From positions 930,001-994,000 of the forward strand of contig CAVVFO010000002.1 in assembly GCA_963747595.1 (NCBI GenBank): a stretch of DNA of 64,000 bases, read 5' to 3'. This document shows positions 1-8,175 of the stretch, piece by piece. Position 1 is the stretch's first letter. Each line of letters begins with the position of its first letter. The notes under the pieces are model-generated. The model was not told where the DNA came from. It searched no databases and was given only the letters and a program-made list of their open reading frames with translations. The stretch comes from Oleiagrimonas sp963747595 (GTDB lineage Bacteria; Pseudomonadota; Gammaproteobacteria; Xanthomonadales; Rhodanobacteraceae). The translations under genes were made by a program, and so were the position numbers.

Positions 1-396
1 GGGGTTGGCGATGATGCCGCGGTTGCCGTACTGCGCGACGGCATGCGGATTGACCTCGGCCACCACCAGCGGCACATCGTCCGCACGGCGGAACTCGGAG
101 GTGTTGTCGATGACCACGGCGCCGGCTGCCGCGGCACGCGGCGCATGCTCCCGGCTAACCGCACCGCCAGCTGAAAAGAACGCGATATCCACGCCTGCGA
201 AATCGCAGGTCGCCACATCACGCACCGTGATCTCCTTGCGGCCCAGGGACACCGTGTCACCGGCGGAACGCGCGCTGGCCAGGGCAATCAGCCGGCCAAT
301 CGGGAACTGCCGTTCGGCCAGGATCGACAGCAGCGTCTCGCCCACGGCGCCGGTGGCGCCGACGATGGCCACGGTGTAATTGGTCTTTTTGCTCAT
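1..396 (-). CDS. asd: Aspartate-semialdehyde dehydrogenase, N-terminal part (cut by left edge)
   Basis: Cytoplasmic NADPH-dependent reduction of aspartyl-4-phosphate to aspartate semialdehyde, the branch point to diaminopimelate/lysine, threonine and methionine. Only the first 132 codons lie in the window. The product opens MSKKTNYTVAIVGATGAVGE, a Rossmann start with the G-A-T-G-A-V-G dinucleotide motif at residues 13-19. It continues through FFSAGG and DNTSEFRR, both typical of the short Gram-negative Asd family. The ATG at 396 has only a weak ribosome-binding site. It is the third gene of a leftward prmB-aroC-asd run, separated from aroC by 95 bases. Confidence 0.95.
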   Translation of the reverse strand, partial: MSKKTNYTVAIVGATGAVGETLLSILAERQFPIGRLIALASARSAGDTVSLGRKEITVRDVATCDFAGVDIAFFSAGGAVSREHAPRAAAAGAVVIDNTSEFRRADDVPLVVAEVNPHAVAQYGNRGIIANP

Positions 397-491
397 TTCG
401 TCGTGCCTGATCAAGTGGTGTGCGCGTGCATGCACAACAGGTCGTGGTGTTGTCGCGTCATGCAGGTGGTCGCCGTACGGCGGTCCTGGCG

Positions 492-1598
492 TTACGCGTC
501 GGGAATCGAACCCGGGATGCGGGGGGCGGCAGATGCCACGTCACCGCATTGCGCCCGGTGCCGCAATGCCTGATCCATCAGCACTAGCGCCACCATGGCC
601 TCGGCAATCGGCGTGGCACGAATGCCCACGCACGGGTCATGCCGCCCCTTGGTCACCACGTCCACCGGCCGGCCATCCAGATCCACGCTGCGCCCCGGCT
701 TGAGAATGCTGGACGTGGGCTTGAGCGCCATGGATGCCAGCAGCGGCTGGCCCGTGGAAATGCCGCCCAGAATGCCTCCGGCGTGATTGGAGACAAATCC
801 CGCGGGGGTGATTTCATCGCGATGCTCGCTGCCATGCTGCACCACCGCGCCAAATCCGGCGCCGATCTCCACGCCCTTGACCGCGTTGATCGACATCAGT
901 GCCGCGGCCAGATCGGCATCCAGCTTGGCGTATACCGGCGCGCCCCAACCCGGCGGCACGCCCTCGGCAAGCACGTTGACGCGCGCGCCCACCGAGTCGC
1001 CGGACTTGCGCAGCGCATCCATGGCACGCTCCAACTCCGGCACCATGTCCGCATCCGGCCAGAAGAAGGCATTGCCTTCCACCGCCGCCAGGTCGAAATG
1101 CCGCGGTGTCAGCTCGCCCAGCTGCGCCAGGTAACCGGCGATGCGGATATCGAATCGCTGTGCCAGCCACTTTTTCGCAATGACGCCGGCAGCGACGCGC
1201 ATGGTGGTCTCGCGTGCCGACGAGCGCCCGCCGCCGCGCGGATCGCGCACGCCGTACTTGTGCAGATAGGTGTAGTCGGCGTGGCCGGGACGGAACGTGC
1301 GCGCGATCCCGGAATAATCCCTGGAGCGGGCATCGGTATTGCGGATCAGCAGCGCGATCGGCGTGCCGGTGGTATGGCCTTCATGCACGCCGGAAAGAAT
1401 CTCCACGTCGTCGCCTTCGCGTCGCTGCGATGTGTGTCGCGTACGGCCGGTGGCGCGACGTGCCAGATCGGCCGTGAAGTCGTCCCTATCCAGAGCCAGC
1501 CCCGGCGGACAGCCGTCCACCACGCAGCCGATGGCCGGCCCGTGGCTTTCGCCAAAGGTGGTCACGCGGAACAGGTGGCCGAAGGTGTTGTGGGACAT
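492..1598 (-). CDS. aroC: Chorismate synthase
   Basis: Last common step of the shikimate pathway: anti-1,4-elimination of phosphate from EPSP to give chorismate, using reduced FMN, in the cytoplasm. The product is 368 aa, the usual length. Visible signatures are FGESHGPAIG near residues 15-24 with His19, RPGHADYT with His106 (the two conserved histidines), GGGRSSARETTMR at 122-134, and the C-terminal KGRHDPCVGIRATPIAEAM block. The tail after residue 350 (SAAPRIPGSIPDA) is not conserved in the family as I know it. The DNA at the stop codon resembles a tRNA T-arm but no tRNA can be assembled. It sits between prmB and asd. Confidence 0.97.
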   Translation of the reverse strand: MSHNTFGHLFRVTTFGESHGPAIGCVVDGCPPGLALDRDDFTADLARRATGRTRHTSQRREGDDVEILSGVHEGHTTGTPIALLIRNTDARSRDYSGIARTFRPGHADYTYLHKYGVRDPRGGGRSSARETTMRVAAGVIAKKWLAQRFDIRIAGYLAQLGELTPRHFDLAAVEGNAFFWPDADMVPELERAMDALRKSGDSVGARVNVLAEGVPPGWGAPVYAKLDADLAAALMSINAVKGVEIGAGFGAVVQHGSEHRDEITPAGFVSNHAGGILGGISTGQPLLASMALKPTSSILKPGRSVDLDGRPVDVVTKGRHDPCVGIRATPIAEAMVALVLMDQALRHRAQCGDVASAAPRIPGSIPDA

Positions 1599-1693
1599 GA
1601 GTGCCGGGCTCGCAGACAGGAACGGAATTCGGGAATCAGACGCCGGATCGAGCCACCATCATTTCACGCGGACCGCGACCGACAAAATGCCAT

Positions 1694-2617
1694 TCACGCA
1701 TGTCGCGCTGCCACCGCCGCGGCAATCGCCGCCGCGTGCTCCACCAGATCCTGCCGCTGCAACGCGAACACGCCCATCGGACCGACACTGAATTCCAGCC
1801 ACACGAACGGCACCTGCGGCAACAGGTCCGCCAGCGCATGTTCGCTGTTGCCGACTTCCACGATCAACACGCCCTGCTCGCTCAGGTGCTCCGCCGCACG
1901 ATCCAGCATGCGCAGCACGATATCCAGCCCATCCGCGCCGGCAGTCAGGCCCAGTTGCGGCTCGTGCGCATATTCCCCGGGCAGCGCGGCAAACTCGCTC
2001 TCGGTCACATACGGCGGGTTGGAGACGATCAGGTCATAGCGCGTATCGCCCAGACCTTCGAAAAGGTCCGACTTGATGGCCTGCACGCGCTCGCCCACGG
2101 CCTGGAAAGCGATGTTCTCGCGTGCCAGGTCCAGCGCGTCATCGCTGATGTCCGCCAGATCGACCTGCCAGTGCGGGTTGTACTCGGCCATGGCAATGCC
2201 GATGCAGCCCGAGCCGGTGCAAAGGTCCAGCGCGTGGTCCACCGGACGATCGTCGAGCAGGGGCGCGAAGCCATTCTCGATCAGCTCCGCAATTGGCGAG
2301 CGTGGCACCAGGGCCCGCGTATCGCTCTTGAACTTCAACCCCGCGAACCAGGCCTCGCCCACCAGATACGCCACCGGCACGCGCTCGTCCAGGCGTCGCT
2401 GGATCAACGCCAGCACGGTCACCTTTTCCTCGGCCGTCAAACGCGCATTGCCGTAGGCGGGCGGCATGTCCGGCGGCAGGTGCAACGTCGCCAGCACCAG
2501 GTGCCGAGCCTCGTCGATGGCGTTGTCCTGGCTGTGGCCGAAGGTCAGGCCCTCGGCGGCAAAGCGGGTGGCGCCGTAGCGGATGAAATCGATGATGGTG
2601 GCGAGTTCGTCAGTCAC
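1694..2617 (-). CDS. prmB: Ribosomal protein L3 N5-glutamine methyltransferase PrmB
   Basis: SAM-dependent methylation of a glutamine in ribosomal protein L3, in the cytoplasm. From the GTG at 2617 the product is 307 aa. It opens VTDELATIIDFIRYG, which matches the helical N-terminal domain of PrmB/HemK-type enzymes. The SAM-binding motif I (DLCTGSGCIGIA, residues about 131-142) and the catalytic NPPY motif (about 200-203, in SNPPYVTESEF) are intact. An in-frame TTG at 2647 would lengthen the protein but overlaps a -10-like TATACT (2652-2647), so GTG 2617 is preferred. PrmB is favoured over PrmC because of the LVPRSPIAELI segment and its place before aroC. Confidence 0.93.
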   Translation of the reverse strand: MTDELATIIDFIRYGATRFAAEGLTFGHSQDNAIDEARHLVLATLHLPPDMPPAYGNARLTAEEKVTVLALIQRRLDERVPVAYLVGEAWFAGLKFKSDTRALVPRSPIAELIENGFAPLLDDRPVDHALDLCTGSGCIGIAMAEYNPHWQVDLADISDDALDLARENIAFQAVGERVQAIKSDLFEGLGDTRYDLIVSNPPYVTESEFAALPGEYAHEPQLGLTAGADGLDIVLRMLDRAAEHLSEQGVLIVEVGNSEHALADLLPQVPFVWLEFSVGPMGVFALQRQDLVEHAAAIAAAVAARHA

Positions 2618-2646
2618 GGCAATCCGTGTGCAGAAACAGGCGCGCA

Positions 2647-2652
2647 AGTATA
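2647..2652 (-). promoter_or_regulatory. Candidate -10 element upstream of prmB
   Basis: The minus strand reads TATACT here, 29 bases before the proposed GTG start of prmB at 2617. No convincing -35 hexamer is visible 16-18 bases upstream, so this rests on the -10 match alone. Confidence 0.35.
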
Positions 2653-2694
2653 CGCGTTACGCTGGCCATCCTGCCCGCCGCGGATGATCCTGCC

Positions 2695-3405
2695 ATGACC
2701 TCCCCAATGTGTGTGCGTGCTTCCATGCGACAAATGATGTGCCTGCTCTTGCTGACGCTGGCAACGGTCTGCACGGCACAGGCACAGGATCCCGGCCCGC
2801 AGCGCTGGGCCTCGGCCATCGCCGCCTTCAAGGCCCAGGACCGCAGCAACCCGCCGCCACAGCACGGCGTGCTGTTCATCGGCAGCTCCTCGATCCGTTT
2901 CTGGACCACGCTCAAAACCGATTTCCCCGGCGTGCCCACCATCAACCGTGGCTTCGGTGGCTCCACCATTCCCGACTCCACCTATTACGCAAGCCAGATC
3001 GTGGTGCCGTATCACCCGCGACTGATCGTCATGTACGCGGGTGACAACGACGTCGCCGAAGGCCATGACGCGCAACGCGTGCTGGCCGATTTCAAGGCGT
3101 TCGCAGCACGCGTGCACAGGAGCCTGCCGCAGGTGCCCATCGTCTACATCGCCATCAAGCACAGCATCGCCCGCGACAACCTGTGGCCGATCATGCGTCG
3201 TGCCAATCAGCGCATCAAAGCATGGGCGTCAACACGCAAGGACATCCGCTTCGTCGACATGAATCCCGCCATGGCCGGCCCCGCAGGCAAACCGCGCCGC
3301 GCCCTGCTGCGCAAGGATGGCCTGCACATGACCCGCGCCGGTTACGCCATCTGGGTCAGGGCGATGAAACCCGTCCTGGCCCAATACGGATTCGACACAC
3401 ATTGA
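2695..3405 (+). CDS. Exported SGNH/GDSL-family hydrolase
   Basis: Serine esterase/lipase-type hydrolase of the SGNH fold, substrate unknown. From ATG 2695 it is 236 aa. A signal peptide (hydrophobic CLLLLTLATVC, cleavage likely after ...TAQA) suggests periplasmic export. SGNH blocks are recognisable: FIGSSSIRFW with the nucleophile Ser near residue 65, GFGGS near 86-90 (oxyanion Gly), GDNDV at 116-120 (Asn118) and DGLHMT at 208-213 (Asp208, His211). No clear Shine-Dalgarno decides the start; ATG 2707 or 2725 would also leave an intact signal peptide. It converges with the SLOG/SLATT-like gene and is transcribed away from prmB. Confidence 0.85.
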   Translation: MTSPMCVRASMRQMMCLLLLTLATVCTAQAQDPGPQRWASAIAAFKAQDRSNPPPQHGVLFIGSSSIRFWTTLKTDFPGVPTINRGFGGSTIPDSTYYASQIVVPYHPRLIVMYAGDNDVAEGHDAQRVLADFKAFAARVHRSLPQVPIVYIAIKHSIARDNLWPIMRRANQRIKAWASTRKDIRFVDMNPAMAGPAGKPRRALLRKDGLHMTRAGYAIWVRAMKPVLAQYGFDTH

Positions 3406-3426
3406 CCCACGGAACGATCCGGGGCC

Positions 3427-5157
3427 TCAGAGCCTGCCGTGTTCCAGCGGGCGCTCGCGATGCATCAGCGCCCATTCGGCATGCTCGGCCAGCGCCGCCT
3501 CACCGAGCGCGCGCAGGATCTCGCGTTGGTCGCGAGTGTCCGGCTGCGCCTGCAGCGCGGTGCGCGCACCGGCAAAAAGGCCGCACATGAAGCGATATTG
3601 CTTGACCAGCTCCTTGTCCGCCTTGCGATATGCATAGGATTCGCGTGCAGCGGCAATGACCGCCAGGACCCCCATCACCGCCACAAGGATGGTGGTGGCA
3701 TCGGCGCCCAGTGCGTGGTGAAACACTGCCAGCAGCACGCTGATGGAGATGCCCGCCCACAGGCAGGCCATTCCCAGAGTCTGGGTGAACCGGTGGATGC
3801 GGTCACGCTCAGCCGTCTTGCGCGTGTAATAGTCGAGCTGCCCGCCACGCCCGGGCGCGCCCACCCACTCGTCGATGACTGCCGCAAGAGCGGATGCCGG
3901 AACAGAATCGCGGTCGAATACACGCAGACTGGCCACGCGCATCACATTGCGGATCCAGCCCAGCTCGACGTCCTGCTTCTGCAGAAAGTTGTCATGCGCA
4001 AACGCAGTGGAGTCAGTGGCGGCTATGCCTGCGCGATACCAGTAGCGCTGCACGCGCAGGCCCTCGGCGAGCGCGCGATAGTCGATGTATTTGCGGTGCC
4101 AATCACGCTGCCTGGCGAGACGCGCAAGGAGCAGGCCACTGGCGAACAGGACGATGAACACGTCAATCCAGGTCTCCTGGTACGGCAAGTCGGCCGGAAG
4201 ATCGGAGTAACAGATGAATGCAATGCCCATCAACGCCGCCAGGACATGGATGCCACGCATGGCCAGAAGCACACGCTTCTGAAAATGCAAGGCCAGCCAG
4301 TCCGCACGACTGAACAGGCCACCCAGCGCATCGTCAATGACGGCCTCCGACCCTCCGTCGCAGTCCCATATGGCCGTATCGGCCACCATGTCGCCTTGAT
4401 AGCGCTGCACATCGAGATTGAACTGGGTCATGCGGGCGAAGACCGGACGAAATGCCCCAGGCATACCCGCCTCCGCCCGCGTCGCCCCATTCCTGCTGAG
4501 CCAACGCACCTGCAGCGGCTGCAGCGGGGGTTGGGGTGATTGCACGCCGGAATCAGGATCGGCCCGCGAGCAGGCGATGTGGTACAGCAGGCTTTCGTCG
4601 TCGTGATCGAACAATGACCGTGCACAGTCGCGGGATTCGATCAGGCCGGGCATGATCCCCGCCAGGTGATAACGCACGACCTGTGCGGTGCCGCCAAGCA
4701 AATCCGATGGACGTCCGTCCCAGATGGCCAGCAGGATGTGGCAATGGCTGGCGATGAATGTTCCGGCCGCAGCATATTGTCGATCACGCTGCACACCGTG
4801 CCGCGCAATGCCCCCCGGGGTGTTGCGCGCCAGCAGCGGCAGTTGCAGCGTGGTGCCGCGCGCACGCAGATCGGCAAATTCAAGGCAACTGCCGGCACTG
4901 CCGAAGTCATCCACATACAGCGCTGGCGGCAATGGCAATACCGCGGTCAGGCGGGCGCCGCAGGCCAATGCTTCCGATGCAACCACCCGGTCACCGCCTT
5001 CGGCCAGCGCCGAGAGCACGAGCAATGGCAGCTGCGGAAAATCGCGGTGGAGCAGCGCGAGAAAATCCCGCACATGGCGCCGGATCGGCTCGATCTCGCT
5101 TGCGGGAATATTGCGGTGACTGGTGACACCGACGACGAGTGGCATCATGCGGGTCAT
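3427..5157 (-). CDS. SLOG-like nucleotide-sensor domain fused to SLATT-like membrane domain
   Basis: Function unproven. From ATG 5157 it is 576 aa. The N-terminal ~170 residues look like a Rossmann-type SLOG domain: VGVTSHRNIPASE at 9-21, SALAEGGDRVVASEAL at 49-64, and a TFIASHCHILLAIWDGRPSD stretch around 133-152. The C-terminal half has four predicted membrane segments (about 297-317, 330-349, 459-482, 487-505). Between the pairs lies KYIDYRALAEGLRVQRYWYR (about 356-375), and before the third is YYTRKTAERDRIHRF, both resembling motifs of SLATT/DUF4231-type proteins. In published comparative genomics, SLOG domains are proposed to sense nucleotide signals and SLATT domains to be membrane-perturbing effectors. 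No nucleotide-cyclase partner lies next to it. GTG 5178 or 5169 and ATG 5148 are alternative starts; GGGGTGAC precedes ATG 5157. Confidence 0.7.
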   Translation of the reverse strand: MTRMMPLVVGVTSHRNIPASEIEPIRRHVRDFLALLHRDFPQLPLLVLSALAEGGDRVVASEALACGARLTAVLPLPPALYVDDFGSAGSCLEFADLRARGTTLQLPLLARNTPGGIARHGVQRDRQYAAAGTFIASHCHILLAIWDGRPSDLLGGTAQVVRYHLAGIMPGLIESRDCARSLFDHDDESLLYHIACSRADPDSGVQSPQPPLQPLQVRWLSRNGATRAEAGMPGAFRPVFARMTQFNLDVQRYQGDMVADTAIWDCDGGSEAVIDDALGGLFSRADWLALHFQKRVLLAMRGIHVLAALMGIAFICYSDLPADLPYQETWIDVFIVLFASGLLLARLARQRDWHRKYIDYRALAEGLRVQRYWYRAGIAATDSTAFAHDNFLQKQDVELGWIRNVMRVASLRVFDRDSVPASALAAVIDEWVGAPGRGGQLDYYTRKTAERDRIHRFTQTLGMACLWAGISISVLLAVFHHALGADATTILVAVMGVLAVIAAARESYAYRKADKELVKQYRFMCGLFAGARTALQAQPDTRDQREILRALGEAALAEHAEWALMHRERPLEHGRL

Positions 5158-5178
5158 TGCGTCAGTCACCCCCGCCAC

Positions 5179-5528
5179 CCTTGCGCCCTACAGCGATGAG
5201 CTGGTCGGCGTGGCGGCAGAGTCCATCTGTAACTGACACGGTCTGCTGGACAGCATGATGGATCACGGCACTCTCCCGCATGTCTCGCACCGGGCGCGAC
5301 CGCGCCAGTGAACGGGTTGCATGGCGCGTCACCCACGTGTCGCTTTGCCGCGTGATGGAGAACGTGCCGTTGTCCCACGGCGAGCGGAAGGGACCTGGCA
5401 ACCGCTCCCTGTGCCGCGCCCACTGGAAATTTTCCCTGACACCCTTTCCCCACAACTTTTGCGCATCAGCTGATGTGGAGACAAGAGCCGGGCCGGCGCG
5501 CGGATCGTCCGCCGGTCGAAGACGGGTG
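5179..5528. other. Intergenic region, no gene seen
   Basis: About 350 bases lie between the start of the SLOG/SLATT-like gene and the stop of the acetate transporter, both leftward. Reading frames here lack recognisable domains and credible ribosome-binding sites. No terminator with a T-run was found; short GC-rich inverted repeats are present but weak. The region presumably carries the promoter of the SLOG/SLATT-like gene. Confidence 0.5.
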
Positions 5529-6206
5529 TTACTGGCCGTGCTTCACTCCGGGCTCGCCTTCTCCGAGGGCTACACCCGGCGCGCGTTTGGCCCGCGGCGC
5601 CTTGCCGATCGGCAGGAAACCCTTGCCCACGCTCAGCAGCATCAGTGCGCTGGCGGTATACCAGGCCAACCAGGAAGAGATCAAAAACAGCCAGCCGGCG
5701 CCCACGGACCAACCATGGCTTCCCAACAGATTTCCCACGGCGGCGCACGCAGAACCCAGCGCCAGGGTCAGCAGCACCATGGCGAGAGCGAAATTCTCCG
5801 CCATCGCCGCCACAGCTCCCATGAAGGTGATCGCCGCCAGTGCGATGAACCAGTAGCCTAATGCCGGAAAGGCCCCGGAAGGCTCGGTCAGCACTCCCAC
5901 AGCGAACATGGCGTACAGGACACCATAGCCGATCCAGAACGAGCCCCACATGCCGTGCATGGCTGTGGCAATGCCATCTCGCGCCTTGTAGCTCCACATG
6001 CCGGCAGTAAATTGCGCAACACCGCCGAAAATGGCCGCGAAAGGAAACAGGTAGTAGGCCGTCGTAGGGCCACCATACCAGCCGGCCATGTGGGCTGCGA
6101 CGATAAATGTGGAGCCGGCAAATGCATACAGCCCCAGAATGGAAGGCGGTGCTATCGGTTGCAGATAAACGCGCCCCACGGCATCGGTATCGGCTTCACT
6201 GATCAT
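5529..6206 (-). CDS. Acetate/succinate transporter of the SatP (GPR1/FUN34/YaaH) family
   Basis: Inner-membrane uptake of acetate, possibly other small monocarboxylates or succinate. From ATG 6206 the protein is 225 aa with about six hydrophobic segments. The family motif region is APPSILGLYAFAGSTF near residues 19-34, a variant of the usual NPAPLGL signature. The MHGMWGSFWIGYGVLY stretch is also typical. Start chosen because AGGAAAGAG precedes ATG 6206; an in-frame upstream codon at 6236 lacks such a site. The C-terminal tail after the last helix is basic (RAKRAPG). The gene stands alone; no acetyl-CoA synthetase is adjacent. Confidence 0.88.
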   Translation of the reverse strand: MISEADTDAVGRVYLQPIAPPSILGLYAFAGSTFIVAAHMAGWYGGPTTAYYLFPFAAIFGGVAQFTAGMWSYKARDGIATAMHGMWGSFWIGYGVLYAMFAVGVLTEPSGAFPALGYWFIALAAITFMGAVAAMAENFALAMVLLTLALGSACAAVGNLLGSHGWSVGAGWLFLISSWLAWYTASALMLLSVGKGFLPIGKAPRAKRAPGVALGEGEPGVKHGQ

Positions 6207-6441
6207 GGTCTCTTTCCTACTCTTGGGTACGGGCAAATATGAAAGATGGGTCGGTGATCTTCTTCACCGGCGTGAGGGTGAACGAGCCAAAGCCGGCATC
6301 TGTCCTGCCGAACTTGACTTGATGATCGAAGTGTGCGAGCGCCGCCCTGAACGCCTGATTACGCCAGGCTTGATCATTCATGGACACGTTTGTCAGGTGA
6401 GGGCGATGTGGTCGTAACTGCCTGCATCAATGACATGACCT

Positions 6442-6537
6442 TTATGGAAGCCAGCCATGAAAACGGTCAATCTGAACCGCCTGGCACAGGCTCACCAACA
6501 CCACCAGCACAGCCCAGACTCCCATGCGAGTGTTCAT
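6442..6537 (-). CDS. Possible 31-residue membrane or signal peptide
   Basis: A short frame with an unusually strong purine-rich ribosome-binding stretch (GGGAGGGGAAGGA) just before ATG 6537. The peptide starts MNTRMGVWAVLVVLVSLC and ends FHGWLP, so it has one hydrophobic segment of about 14 residues after a short basic N-terminus. It could be a small single-pass membrane protein, a leader peptide for the acetate transporter 235 bases downstream, or the stranded signal peptide of a decayed gene. I do not recognise it and cannot tell these apart from sequence alone. Confidence 0.4.
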   Translation of the reverse strand: MNTRMGVWAVLVVLVSLCQAVQIDRFHGWLP

Positions 6538-6685
6538 TCCTTCCCCTCCCTGTCCCTGCCACGGTCCTGCCGCCCTCTCCACCCCTGCGCCGGGGTGGGC
6601 GCGCCTCGACACCCTTCATTGTCCTGCCGCTGCACAAGGCAAAGCGGATGCGCCCCTGTCTCGCGTTCACTGGCGTGTATGGCGG

Positions 6686-7132
6686 TCATGGTCCCGGCAG
6701 TCCGCCGCCGCTGACCGTGACGTAGATCGATGCCGTCGCGCTCCACCCTGAACACCCGGAGCTGTTGCAGGCACGCAAGGTGAACCTGTACTCCCCGCCG
6801 GTGAGCTGGGCCTGGGCCCAGGAGGTCGCGCCTCCGTCGTACACGGAGTACACCGATCCCGACGGCGCTGTCTCCTGCAATTGATACTCGGTCGCCGTCG
6901 ACACCGCCGACCACGTGGCGTTGATCGTGGGCTTGGTATCTGGCGGTATCACGCTCAAGGAGGGTGCTGCCGGCGTGGCGGGCGGCAGCAACACGCTGAT
7001 GCTCCTGGTACTGCTCCATCCGCTGCAGCCGCCGACATTGCAGGCCTGCACCCGATAGCCATAGGTGCCGTTGCTCTTGCCGCTGAGGCCCTTGCTGGTC
7101 CCTCCTCCGGTCACAGCGGCCGCTGCATACAA
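6686..7132 (-). pseudogene. Remnant of a fibronectin-III-like repeat protein (5' truncated)
   Basis: About 148 codons encode two repeats of a fibronectin-type-III-like module. Each ends in a near-identical block, YGYRVQACNVGGCSGWSSTR and YRFTLRACNSSGCSGWSATA. Such cysteine-paired repeats occur in large secreted or RHS-type proteins of Xanthomonadales. There is no signal peptide and no good start; the only upstream initiator is a TTG at 7132 without a ribosome-binding site, and the frame closes at a TAG near 7178. The 5' boundary lies in the psd promoter region. It is best read as the tail of a larger gene whose front was deleted. Confidence 0.6.
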
Positions 7133-7178
7133 TGGGCAGCAGAACCGGTCCCTTTGCCGATGCCAGGCCCTAGCCCCC

Positions 7179-7184
7179 TATACT
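7179..7184 (+). promoter_or_regulatory. Candidate -10 element giving leaderless psd mRNA
   Basis: TATACT ends six bases before the psd ATG. A start point about seven bases downstream of a -10 would fall on the ATG itself. No Shine-Dalgarno sequence is present (CTATACTTCGGCG precedes the ATG). The -35 match is weak (TTGCCG at 7154-7159, spacing 19). Confidence 0.4.
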
Positions 7185-7190
7185 TCGGCG

Positions 7191-8048
7191 ATGTCACCCA
7201 AAGTCCTGCTTCAATACCTGCTGCCGCATCGCGCACTGTCCCGCGTGGTGTACTGGGCCACGCGCTGGCACTGGAAACCGTGGAAGAACTTTCTGATCGA
7301 TCAGATCGTGCGCCGCTACAAGGTGGACATGGGCCAGGCCGAGCAACCCGATCCGCATGCCTACGCGCACTTCAACGCCTTTTTCACGCGCTCGCTGCGT
7401 GAAGAGGCCCGGCCGGTGGATCCGGATCCGGACAGCGTCGTGAGTCCGGCGGACGGGCGCATCAGCCAGCTGGGACGGATCGAGCAGGGACGGATTTTCC
7501 AGGCCAAGGGACAGGACTTCAGCACGGCCGAACTGCTGGCCGACGAGGATGCCGCCGCGCCGTATCGCAATGGCTCATTCGTGACCATATATCTGGCACC
7601 GCGGGACTATCATCGCGTGCACATGCCGTTGGCCGGCACGCTGGTCGGCACTACGCACGTGCCGGGCCGGATATTCAGCGTGGCACCGTTCGCGGTGGAG
7701 GCCATCCCGCGGCTGTTCGCGCGCAATGAGCGTCTGGTGTGCCATTTCGAGGGCGAGCATGGGCCATTCGTGGTGGTCATGGTGGGCGCCATCCTGGTAT
7801 CCAGCGTATCCACCGTCTGGGGCGGCCTGACCATTCCGCCGTATGCCAACGTGATCGGGCGCCGCGACCATACCGGTCAGCGCATCGTCCTCGACCGCGG
7901 GACGGAGATGGGCCGTTTCAACATGGGATCCACGGTCATTGTGCTGCTCCCGGACGGGCGCGCCCCGTGGATGCCGCAGTTGCAGGCACAATCGACCGTT
8001 CGCGTCGGCCAGGCGCTGGGGCGGCGGCTCTCCGATGCGGGATCATGA
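7191..8048 (+). CDS. psd: Phosphatidylserine decarboxylase proenzyme
   Basis: Makes phosphatidylethanolamine from phosphatidylserine at the inner membrane, using a pyruvoyl cofactor formed by self-cleavage. The product is 285 aa. Conserved elements are SPADGRISQLG (Asp88), DYHRVHMP (His144) and the self-cleavage site FNMGSTVI, with Ser247 becoming the pyruvoyl group. The canonical LGST reads MGST here, a substitution that keeps the Gly-Ser cleavage pair. The ATG at 7191 is the first that gives the normal N-terminus SPKVLLQYLLPHRALS. No pssA gene is nearby. Confidence 0.96.
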   Translation: MSPKVLLQYLLPHRALSRVVYWATRWHWKPWKNFLIDQIVRRYKVDMGQAEQPDPHAYAHFNAFFTRSLREEARPVDPDPDSVVSPADGRISQLGRIEQGRIFQAKGQDFSTAELLADEDAAAPYRNGSFVTIYLAPRDYHRVHMPLAGTLVGTTHVPGRIFSVAPFAVEAIPRLFARNERLVCHFEGEHGPFVVVMVGAILVSSVSTVWGGLTIPPYANVIGRRDHTGQRIVLDRGTEMGRFNMGSTVIVLLPDGRAPWMPQLQAQSTVRVGQALGRRLSDAGS

Positions 8049-8175
8049 AGTTCGGTACTGCGTCACTTTTTTGGCCCTCTGGAGGTGTAGCGCGCAAAGC
8101 CGCCTCGCGCTAATCTGACGTTTCAGAACACAAGGTGTCCTCCGCGTCGCGGACGGTTCACCCGGGGATCACCGT

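Noticed and set aside
492..520. tRNA T-arm-like sequence (GGGTTCGATTCCC on the minus strand) at the aroC 3' end
   Set aside because: The T-arm stem has a mismatch and no acceptor, D- or anticodon arms can be folded from the preceding 70 bases, which encode aroC. At most it could be a chance match or a short tRNA scar.
639..2039. Long plus-strand frames opposite aroC and prmB (and similar ones opposite metG, typA, fusA, tuf and rpoC)
   Set aside because: GC-rich third-position bias opens antisense frames over strongly conserved genes; their products show no family features.
6205..6417. Plus-strand 70-codon frame overlapping the acetate transporter start
   Set aside because: It begins inside the transporter's ribosome-binding site and shows no recognisable feature.
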